The notes below the pieces were generated by a model, which saw only the letters and a program-made list of their open reading frames with translations, ran no database searches and was not told the origin of the DNA. From the NCBI GenBank assembly GCA_013286805.1, contig JABDEY010000011.1:1-38687 (forward strand): 38,687 nt of DNA, read 5' to 3'. Position numbers and translations under genes: made by a program. Positions 16,026 through 23,339 of this stretch are shown here, piece by piece. This stretch comes from Bacteroidota bacterium. GTDB lineage: Bacteria > Bacteroidota > Bacteroidia > JABDFU01. Positions within the stretch are counted from its first letter, which is position 1; the number at the start of each line of letters is the position of its first letter.

Positions 16026-17363
16026 ATGAGTGAATATCTGAGTGCAGAAGAACTGAAGCAGCATTTTTCTGACATACATCCTCCGTTTGAACATGCGGAG
16101 GGTGCAATACTGGAAGCCAACAGGTGTATTAACTGTTACGACGCTCCTTGCACAAAGTCCTGTCCTACAAGTATTGATGTGCCTTTGTTTATCAAACAGA
16201 TTTCTTCCGGTAATATCAAAGGGTCGGCCAGAACTATTTTTTCCTCCAATATTATGGGTGGCGGATGTTCCAAAGTTTGCCCGGTTGAGAAGCTCTGTGA
16301 AGGTGCCTGTGTTTACAATTTGCGTGAGGAAGAGCCTATATCCATTGCCAAACTTCAGCGTTATTCAACGGAAAAGGCGATTCATGAAAAGTGGAGCCTC
16401 TTTGAACGCAAACCTTCTAATGGAAAAAAGGTTGCTGTTGTCGGTGCAGGCCCTGCAGGATTAGCCTGCGCACATGCACTCTCGCTTGAAGGAATTGATG
16501 TGACGGTATTTGAAAAGGAGGGTAAGGGAGGAGGCTTGATGACTTATGGAGTAGCGGCTTATAAAGTTACTCCGGAATCCTGTCAGGATGAAGTGGACTA
16601 TATTACTTCTATCGGAGGTATTGACATTCAATACAATAAGGAATTAGGCAAGGATGTGACACTGGCTGGTCTTCAAAAAGAATTCGATGCGGTTTTTGTG
16701 GGCATAGGTGTTGGAGTTGCAAGGGAGTTGAACATTCCCGGAGAAAATCTGAAAGGCGTAGTTGATGCGATTTCATTTATATACGATCTGCGGACAAATG
16801 ATTATTCAAAAATTACGGTAGGAGATAAAGTGGCAGTCATTGGAATGGGGATGACCGCAATAGATGCCGCTACCCAATCGAAAAGGCTGGGGGCGAAAGA
16901 AGTGACGATGATTTACCGTCGTACAGAACAGGAGAAGCCCTGTACAGATGTGGAGCTGGATCTGGCGAAACTGGACGGTTGTCTGTTTGAGTGGCTGGCT
17001 TCCCCTAAAGAAATTATCGGAGAAAACGGGAAATTGAAAAAGTTAGTCTGTTCTAAAATGAAACTGGGTGAGCCGGATTCTTCCGGAAGAAGAGCTCCTG
17101 TTGATACAGGAGAAATATTTACGATCGAAGTTGATATGATCATCAAGGCTGCCGGACAAATTCCTTTTGAAGAGCTGGTGTCCGGATCCGCTTTGCAAAA
17201 TAAGGGTGGAAAAATTTCTATTAATACTTCCGGGGAAACAAATCTAAAAGGTGTTTTTGCAGGAGGAGATGCTGTGAATGGCGGCAAAGAAGTGGTGGAT
17301 GCTGTGCAGGCAGGTAAAGACGGAGCGAAAGGAATTCTTCAGTATTTAAAATTGTCTTACTAG
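16026..17363 (+). CDS. preT: NAD-dependent dihydropyrimidine dehydrogenase subunit PreT
   Basis: Flavoprotein subunit that passes electrons between NAD(P)H and PreA. The N-terminal region has two cysteine groups (C34, C37, C42, C46 and C81, C85, C91, C95), as in the glutamate-synthase small-subunit fold that carries two 4Fe-4S clusters. It then has an FAD dinucleotide motif GAGPAG (140-145) and a second nucleotide-binding motif in VAVIGMGMTAIDAA, where the more usual form is GGGNTA. The C-terminal GVFAGGDAVNG block is the FAD-closing motif. Immediate coupling to preA distinguishes it from GltD. It probably works in the reductive, uracil-degrading direction. Confidence 0.93.
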   Translation: MSEYLSAEELKQHFSDIHPPFEHAEGAILEANRCINCYDAPCTKSCPTSIDVPLFIKQISSGNIKGSARTIFSSNIMGGGCSKVCPVEKLCEGACVYNLREEEPISIAKLQRYSTEKAIHEKWSLFERKPSNGKKVAVVGAGPAGLACAHALSLEGIDVTVFEKEGKGGGLMTYGVAAYKVTPESCQDEVDYITSIGGIDIQYNKELGKDVTLAGLQKEFDAVFVGIGVGVARELNIPGENLKGVVDAISFIYDLRTNDYSKITVGDKVAVIGMGMTAIDAATQSKRLGAKEVTMIYRRTEQEKPCTDVELDLAKLDGCLFEWLASPKEIIGENGKLKKLVCSKMKLGEPDSSGRRAPVDTGEIFTIEVDMIIKAAGQIPFEELVSGSALQNKGGKISINTSGETNLKGVFAGGDAVNGGKEVVDAVQAGKDGAKGILQYLKLSY

Positions 17364-17418
17364 TATTGGTGTTTTTTGTTTTAAAATTTTAGTGTAACTT
17401 ATTTTAATTTATCAAAAC

Positions 17419-18687
17419 GTGGCTAATTTACAATCCAACTTTTTAGGAATTAAGTCTCCCAACCCTTTTTGGCTTGCTTCGGCTCCTCCAACAGATAAAA
17501 AAATAAATGTATTGAGGGCATTTGAGGCCGGATGGGGCGGGGTTGTTTGGAAAACGCTGGGTTCACAGGTGAAGAATGTTTCTTCCAGGTATTCTACTCT
17601 GGACTATAACGGACAAAAGGTCATGGGGTTTAATAATATAGAGCTTATTTCTGACCGGCCTCTGGAAATAAACCTTCAGGAGATACGTGAAGTGTTAAAA
17701 TTGTTTCCGGATCGTGCCATGGTTGTTTCCTTAATGGCCGACAATGACAGGAAGAGTTGGCATGAATTGGTTAAGAAGACACAGGACACAGGTGCCCATG
17801 GAATTGAACTGAACTTCGGATGTCCCCATGGAATGGTTGAAAGGGGTATGGGTGCTGCTGTTGGACAGGATCCGGAAATTGCAAAGATGGTAGTAGAGTG
17901 GGTGATGGAGGTTGCGAAAATACCGGTCATTACTAAGCTTTCACCCAATGTTCATTCTGTTGTTCCAATCGGAAAATCGGTCATAAAGGGCGGAACAAAT
18001 GGACTTTCGCTAATCAACACCATACAATCCGTTACAGGAATCGATCTTGATACTTTAGTGCCGAACCCAAATGTTGGAGGGAAATCAGTTTTTGGTGGCT
18101 ATTGCGGACCTGCAGTTAAACCCATTGCACTTAAGATGCTGACTACTCTGGCTCAGGATCCGGATACACGGAATATTCCTGTTTCAGGCATAGGTGGGAT
18201 AAGTACCTGGAGAGATGCTGTGGAATTTATGTTATTGGGTGCAAGCAATGTACAGGTATGTACTGCCGCCATGCATTATGGATTCAGGATAGTGAGAGAC
18301 ATGTGTGATGGGCTGAGTAATTGGATGGATGAGAAAGGTTATACTTCTACTTCTGATTTCATCGGTTTATCGGTTCCTAAGATAACCCGCTGGGAAGAGC
18401 TGGATATCAATTACCATATCATTGCTAATATTGACCAGTCAAAATGCATTCACTGCGGATTGTGTTACATTGCCTGTGAAGATACGTCCCACCAGTCTAT
18501 TTCTATTGAGAAAGGTATGCCTTACAATACATATACAGTCAAAGATGAAGAATGTGTGGGATGTAACCTGTGCAAAATAGTCTGTCCAGTGGACGATTGT
18601 ATTACTATGGAGGAGCATCGCAAGGGCCCTGAATACCTTAACTGGATTGAATTCCAGAAAAGGGGACTTCCGTTGAATGATCATTGA
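17419..18687 (+). CDS. preA: NAD-dependent dihydropyrimidine dehydrogenase subunit PreA
   Basis: Catalytic subunit that reduces uracil or thymine to the 5,6-dihydro form. Residues 1-~310 form the dihydroorotate-dehydrogenase-like FMN barrel, with KTLG near the N-terminus and the active-site loop LNFGCPHGMVERGMG holding the catalytic C135 (equivalent to Cys671 of mammalian DPD). The preceding residue is Gly where the mammalian enzyme has Ser. The C-terminus carries two ferredoxin 4Fe-4S motifs (CIHCGLCYIAC and CVGCNLCKIVCP). The start is a GTG; no in-frame ATG precedes the conserved N-terminus. It lies 55 bp after preT and 52 bp from the convergent end of cphA. Confidence 0.94.
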   Translation: MANLQSNFLGIKSPNPFWLASAPPTDKKINVLRAFEAGWGGVVWKTLGSQVKNVSSRYSTLDYNGQKVMGFNNIELISDRPLEINLQEIREVLKLFPDRAMVVSLMADNDRKSWHELVKKTQDTGAHGIELNFGCPHGMVERGMGAAVGQDPEIAKMVVEWVMEVAKIPVITKLSPNVHSVVPIGKSVIKGGTNGLSLINTIQSVTGIDLDTLVPNPNVGGKSVFGGYCGPAVKPIALKMLTTLAQDPDTRNIPVSGIGGISTWRDAVEFMLLGASNVQVCTAAMHYGFRIVRDMCDGLSNWMDEKGYTSTSDFIGLSVPKITRWEELDINYHIIANIDQSKCIHCGLCYIACEDTSHQSISIEKGMPYNTYTVKDEECVGCNLCKIVCPVDDCITMEEHRKGPEYLNWIEFQKRGLPLNDH

Positions 18688-18739
18688 TTTTATTCGTTTT
18701 CGCTCCAATCGTGGACGGGCCTGTGCTTCATACCTTTGA

Positions 18740-21364
18740 TTATTTTAGCTGAAGATTATTTTCCTTTTCCAGATAGGATTGAACCAGCTCAATCGCATTG
18801 TCAATTACATCACTAAGTGCGGTAATGAAAGTTCCTGGTTTGGCTATAGACAGTGCATGCCGGAGGGCTTCTATTTCCTTGGGAATATATTCATACGATT
18901 GATTCGGATTGCTCTGGTGTATTCCTTCTTCCAATAACTTCACTATATCTTCTGCTTTACGGCCGCGGAGGAATTTATCCTGACGGATGATGATGTGATC
19001 AAACATTTCAGCAGAGATACGTCCCAGATCCCGGATGTCTTCATCCCGCCGGTCTCCTGTTCCTGTGATGATTCCTATTTTATAGGGGGATTCGACAGTT
19101 GACAGAAATTCTTTAATGCCTCTGAAGCCATCTGCATTGTGAGCAAAATCGATTAATACTTTGTATTCTTTAAACGTAAAAATATTCATCCTTCCGGGTG
19201 TCTGGGTTGCAGAAGGAATAAAAGTCTCCAGACTCATCCGTATGTCTTCTACTTTAAAACCATATACATAAGAAGCTAATGTTGCCGCCAGTACATTGTA
19301 AATCATGAATTTTAATTTTCCTCCAAATGTGAGCGGAATCGTAGCTACTTTTTCAATTCTGAATTTCCAGTCTCCTTTTTTAATCGTGATGTATCCGTTT
19401 TCATAAATGGCTGCAATCCCTCCCTTGCGGCAATGCTCGCGTATGACAGGGTTGTTCTCCTCAAATCCGAAATAAGCAATTTTGCAATCCGCGCCTCTGG
19501 CCAATTCAACACAATAGGGGTTGTCTGCGTTCAATACCGCATAGCCATCCCGTTTCACACTTTTGACCACTACTCCTTTTACCTGAGCCATTTCTTTTAA
19601 TGTATTGATATCCTGAAGGCCCATGTGATCTTCCTGCACATTGGTAACAACAGCTACATCACATATTGAGAAACCCAGGCCGGAGCGCAATATTCCACCT
19701 CTTGCAGTTTCCAGTACAGCAAACTCAACTGTAGGATCTTTTAGAATAAATTCTGCACTGACCGGGCCGGTGGTATCACCTTTTGTCAGCATTGAATTTT
19801 GCACATAGATCCCATCTGAGGTCGTAAAGCCGACCCTGTACCCGTTATTTTTTACAATATGGGCTATTAATCGTGTGGTTGTGGTTTTTCCGTTTGTACC
19901 GGTAACAGCAATAATGGGAACCCGGCAGGACTTTCCTGCAGGATAGAGCATATCAATAACAGGGGCGGCCACATTACGTGGTAAGCCCTGGGCCGGTGCC
20001 AGATGCATTCTGAATCCGGGAGCAGCATTCACTTCCAGCACTACACCCCCTGTTAGTTGCAGAGGGTCGTTCAGGTTGGCTGCCATGATATCTATACCGC
20101 AGATATCCAGGCCTATGATCCTTGAAATGCGTTCGCAGATAATGATATTGTCAGGATGTATAATGTCGGTCACGTCTGTAGAAGTTCCGCCGGTACTCAG
20201 GTTAGCCGTACCCTTCACATAGCAGAGTTCACCCTTATTCAAAACGGTTTCAAGCGAATAATCGTGCTTGGCCAGACAAGCAAGCGTTTCTTTATCAATG
20301 CTGATTTCTGTCAGTACGTTTTCATGACCATATCCCCGGCGTGGATCCAAATTCTCCTGTTCTATTAATTGCAGGATGGTAGAAATTCCATCCCCCTTAA
20401 TATGTGCAGGCTCCCGCAATGCAGCTGCAATAAAGCGATGATCGATGACCAATATCCGGAAATCAGCGCCGGAAATAAATTTTTCCACAATTATTTTTCT
20501 TGAAAACGATTTGGCATGTTCAAATGCCAGTTTTGCCTCTTCGATCGTTTTGACATTGATAGAAGCGCCGTTTCCATGATTGCTGTCCAAAGGTTTAAAC
20601 ACCAGCGGAAATCCTAATCGCTGAATGGCCTCCTCTACCTCTTCTTCATAAACAATGCAGACTCCCTCCGCTACCGGAATAGCAGCCTCTTTCAGCATGC
20701 GCTTTGTTTCCTCCTTATTGCTTGCCAGATCTACTGCAATAGAACTTGTGCCGGCTGTCATCGAGGCACGGAAGCGAACCTGATTTTTTCCATAGCCCAG
20801 CTGAACCAGGGATTGTTTATTCAAGCGGATAAATGGAATATCCCTCGCAACAGCCTCGTCAACAATTGAGCCGGTTGTTGGACCAAAGCGATCCTGCTCC
20901 CGGATTTCACGCATGGCCTTTATATCACTCATCAGATCGCAGGGCGTATCTGCAATAAGTGCCTCAGCTATCTTTACGGATGCTTTTGCTGCATATATTC
21001 CTACTTTTTCCTCCATATAGGAAAAGACAACATTGTATATTCCTGGCACGCCGGTTCCCCTTGTACGGCCAAAACCACATTCCATACCTGCCAGTGTTTG
21101 TATTTCCAATGCGATATGTTCAATTACATGCGCCATCCAGGTGCCTTCTTTTACGCGTTCAAAAAAACCCCCTTCATAATCTTTTGAGCAGCGGTGAGTA
21201 ATCATGGTAGGAAACAATTTTTCCATGCGTTCGGAAAAACCAGGTATTTTATTTGTTGGCAGTTCTTCCAGCTTTTCCAGATCCAGCTTCATCACGATTA
21301 ATTTCTTTCTGAAATTGGACCAGTAATTGGGTCCTCTCATGGCATGTATTTCGATGATTTTCAT
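18740..21364 (-). CDS. cphA: Cyanophycin synthetase (CphA1 type)
   Basis: Polymerises Asp and Arg, using ATP, into multi-L-arginyl-poly-L-aspartate, an insoluble nitrogen and carbon reserve. At 874 residues it has the normal CphA1 length and order: an N-terminal domain (1-~160), an ATP-grasp domain (~210-475, with FPLVFKPLDSNHGNG, VKGTANLSTGGTS and LEVNAAPGFRMH), and a Mur-ligase-like domain whose P-loop TGTNGKTTTTR (488-498) is intact. An intact P-loop argues against CphA2, which has lost this site. An in-frame TTG eight codons upstream (21388) is rejected in favour of ATG at 21364, where the family's MKIIEIHAMRGPN start lies. It diverges from cphB across a 138-bp region and converges on preA. 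Confidence 0.95.
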   Translation of the reverse strand: MKIIEIHAMRGPNYWSNFRKKLIVMKLDLEKLEELPTNKIPGFSERMEKLFPTMITHRCSKDYEGGFFERVKEGTWMAHVIEHIALEIQTLAGMECGFGRTRGTGVPGIYNVVFSYMEEKVGIYAAKASVKIAEALIADTPCDLMSDIKAMREIREQDRFGPTTGSIVDEAVARDIPFIRLNKQSLVQLGYGKNQVRFRASMTAGTSSIAVDLASNKEETKRMLKEAAIPVAEGVCIVYEEEVEEAIQRLGFPLVFKPLDSNHGNGASINVKTIEEAKLAFEHAKSFSRKIIVEKFISGADFRILVIDHRFIAAALREPAHIKGDGISTILQLIEQENLDPRRGYGHENVLTEISIDKETLACLAKHDYSLETVLNKGELCYVKGTANLSTGGTSTDVTDIIHPDNIIICERISRIIGLDICGIDIMAANLNDPLQLTGGVVLEVNAAPGFRMHLAPAQGLPRNVAAPVIDMLYPAGKSCRVPIIAVTGTNGKTTTTRLIAHIVKNNGYRVGFTTSDGIYVQNSMLTKGDTTGPVSAEFILKDPTVEFAVLETARGGILRSGLGFSICDVAVVTNVQEDHMGLQDINTLKEMAQVKGVVVKSVKRDGYAVLNADNPYCVELARGADCKIAYFGFEENNPVIREHCRKGGIAAIYENGYITIKKGDWKFRIEKVATIPLTFGGKLKFMIYNVLAATLASYVYGFKVEDIRMSLETFIPSATQTPGRMNIFTFKEYKVLIDFAHNADGFRGIKEFLSTVESPYKIGIITGTGDRRDEDIRDLGRISAEMFDHIIIRQDKFLRGRKAEDIVKLLEEGIHQSNPNQSYEYIPKEIEALRHALSIAKPGTFITALSDVIDNAIELVQSYLEKENNLQLK

Positions 21365-21461
21365 TTCGCTGTATTTCGTGAATTGCAATTAATCGGGGTA
21401 ATGTGTTCAAAATACGGTGATAAGTGCTGTCTGATTGTTAAATAAATGTTATGTTTTATCA

Positions 21462-21469
21462 TAAATTTG
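21462..21469 (+). promoter_or_regulatory. Candidate -7 element of cphB
   Basis: TAAATTTG matches TAnnTTTG exactly and lies 33 bp before the cphB ATG. No good -33 TTTG is found at 19 bp; the closest is ATTG at 24 bp spacing. The motif lies within the shared cphA-cphB divergent region, so it is a plausible point of joint control. Confidence 0.35.
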
Positions 21470-21502
21470 ACAGGATTACACAATATGTAAGATAGATTAT
21501 CT

Positions 21503-22369
21503 ATGATGACAGTTCCTAAAGGTAAATTAATAATAATAGGCGGCACAGTGGACAGGGGAAGTTTTTCGGAACACCCGGTGGATTTACCCAAACAACTCAA
21601 GTTTTTTGAACACGGGATATTAAAGCGCATCACTACTGAAGCAGTCAGGCAAGAACTTTCGAGGATAGAAATTATCACTACTGCTTCAAATATACCGGAA
21701 GAAGTTGGGCAGGAATATGTGAATGCTTTTAGTCAGTTGAGTGTTTTGAATGTGAAAGTGTTGAATATCAGAACCAGGGAGGAGGCCAACGCTCCGGAAA
21801 ATATTGAGCGGCTAAGGCAGGCAGATGTAGTGGTTATGACGGGAGGGGATCAGCTTAGACTGACATCTGTACTGGGCGGTACTGCCTTCCACAACCTCCT
21901 GATGTATAAATATGAAAATGAAAATTTTATTGTCTCCGGTACCTCAGCCGGAGCTGCTGCAAGTTCCAATAATATGATTTATCAGGGAAGCAGTTCTGAA
22001 GCCTTGTTGAAGGGAGAAGTTAAAATTACAGGCGGCCTGGGTTTTATCAACAATGTTATTATTGACACCCATTTTGTACAAAGAGGCCGTATTGGGAGGT
22101 TGCTTTATGCCTGTGCCAGTAACCCTGTCAATATTGGGATAGGACTTGGAGAAGATACTGGTATGCTGATTACGGAGGGCCAAAACATGGAAGCAATAGG
22201 ATCCGGCTTGGTCATGCTGGTAGATGGAACGAACATGCGAAACACAAATATTACGGATGTGGAAATGGGTGAGCCTGTATCTATAGAAAACATGACCGTG
22301 CACGTTATGGCACTTGGTGATCAGTTTGATCTAAAGACTAAAACTTTAAGAATTAAAAAGCTGTGCTAA
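21503..22369 (+). CDS. cphB: Cyanophycinase
   Basis: Serine exopeptidase of family S51 that releases beta-Asp-Arg dipeptides from cyanophycin. The nucleophile S148 lies in VSGTSAGAAA, preceded by MTGGDQLRL (112-120) and followed by the family block IDTHFVQRGRIGRLL. This closely matches the corresponding block of cyanobacterial CphB and separates it from PepE dipeptidases. At 288 residues it has the usual intracellular length, and no signal peptide is visible, so it acts in the cytoplasm on stored granules. It is divergent from cphA. Two adjacent ATG-type starts exist (21503, 21506). Confidence 0.94.
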   Translation: MMTVPKGKLIIIGGTVDRGSFSEHPVDLPKQLKFFEHGILKRITTEAVRQELSRIEIITTASNIPEEVGQEYVNAFSQLSVLNVKVLNIRTREEANAPENIERLRQADVVVMTGGDQLRLTSVLGGTAFHNLLMYKYENENFIVSGTSAGAAASSNNMIYQGSSSEALLKGEVKITGGLGFINNVIIDTHFVQRGRIGRLLYACASNPVNIGIGLGEDTGMLITEGQNMEAIGSGLVMLVDGTNMRNTNITDVEMGEPVSIENMTVHVMALGDQFDLKTKTLRIKKLC

Positions 22370-22389
22370 GCGGAAGGGAACATGTTAAC

Positions 22390-23316
22390 TTATTCTCGGT
22401 ATATTCCTATATAAACACCCTCATCTGATTTTTTCATTGCCCGGTACATTCCGTCTGAATTAAAGGATAATTCAATGTTTCCCTGAGCATCAACAGCAAT
22501 GAGGCCACCCTCACCACCAATTTTAATTAGTTTATCCTGCACGACCAATCTACAGGCTTGCTTTAAGGATAGCCTTTTGTATTCCATTAAACAGGAAACA
22601 TCATGGGCTGCAACGGAACGGATAAAATATTCCCCATATCCTGTGCATGAAACGGCACAGGTTTTATTGTTCGCGTAGGTTCCGGCACCTATTAGTGGGC
22701 TATCTCCTATACGCCCAAATTTTTTGTTGGTCATGCCACCTGTGGATGTCCCTGCGGCCAGATTGCCTTGAATATCCAGCGCCACAGCCCCGACAGTTCC
22801 GAATTTTTTTTCTTCGGTATGGTCCAATTGTACTTTGTCTGTCTGCTTTGCAGACAGCAGCTGATCATACCGCTCCCGTGTAAAGAAATAGGCATCAGGT
22901 GCGAATTCAATCTTGTTTTTCTCTGCAAACTCCATTGCACCAAAGCCTGCCAAAAACACGTGTTCTGATTTATCCATCACTGTCCTTGCGAGGTGAATGG
23001 GATTTTTTATATTTTGAACACCTGCGACTGCACCAGCTTTTAAATTTTCACCGTCCATGATGGCAGCATCCATTTCATTTTTTCCGTTGTTGGTGAAAAC
23101 TGCACCTTTGCCGGCATTGAAAAGAGGATTGTCTTCCAGTGTCCGGATGGCTGCTTCAACAGCATCCATTGAAGATCCGCCGTTTTTTAAAATGTGTTCT
23201 CCGGAAAGAATGGCCAGTTCAAGACCCTTTTTATAAAGGGTCTCTTTCTCAGGCGTCATAGATGCACGTACGATGGTACCTGCTCCTCCATGAATGGCAA
23301 TAGCATACTTGTTCAT
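22390..23316 (-). CDS. iaaA: Isoaspartyl peptidase / L-asparaginase (Ntn-hydrolase)
   Basis: Plant-type asparaginase family precursor that self-cleaves before T174 in KFGTVGAVALD to give alpha and beta subunits. Other family blocks are visible: IHGGAGT at the N-terminus, NPLFNAGKGAVFT, GTSTGGMTNKKFGRIGDSPLIGAGTY and CTGYGEYFIR. These enzymes hydrolyse beta-aspartyl dipeptides, including the beta-Asp-Arg made by cyanophycinase, so it would complete cyanophycin use to free Asp and Arg. It ends 20 bp from the convergent cphB stop. Upstream on the same strand an AsmA-like gene ends 23 bp away, so it is probably transcribed from that unit. No signal peptide is seen. Confidence 0.92.
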   Translation of the reverse strand: MNKYAIAIHGGAGTIVRASMTPEKETLYKKGLELAILSGEHILKNGGSSMDAVEAAIRTLEDNPLFNAGKGAVFTNNGKNEMDAAIMDGENLKAGAVAGVQNIKNPIHLARTVMDKSEHVFLAGFGAMEFAEKNKIEFAPDAYFFTRERYDQLLSAKQTDKVQLDHTEEKKFGTVGAVALDIQGNLAAGTSTGGMTNKKFGRIGDSPLIGAGTYANNKTCAVSCTGYGEYFIRSVAAHDVSCLMEYKRLSLKQACRLVVQDKLIKIGGEGGLIAVDAQGNIELSFNSDGMYRAMKKSDEGVYIGIYRE

Positions 23317-23339
23317 TTGAATTCTTTTTTGGCGACCTG

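Noticed and set aside
16026-17363. Glutamate synthase small subunit (GltD)
   Set aside because: The fold is the same, but the next gene is preA and no GltB large subunit is present.
17800-17870. Loss of the catalytic Cys in PreA, because the loop reads GAAVGQD where mammalian DPD has GLACGQD
   Set aside because: The catalytic Cys of dihydropyrimidine dehydrogenase is the one in the SCPHG block, which is present here as GCPHG (C135).
22390-23316. iaaA as an ordinary asparagine-degrading enzyme unrelated to its neighbours
   Set aside because: Asparaginase activity is possible, but direct adjacency to cphB and the known isoaspartyl dipeptidase activity of the family make the cyanophycin role the better primary call.
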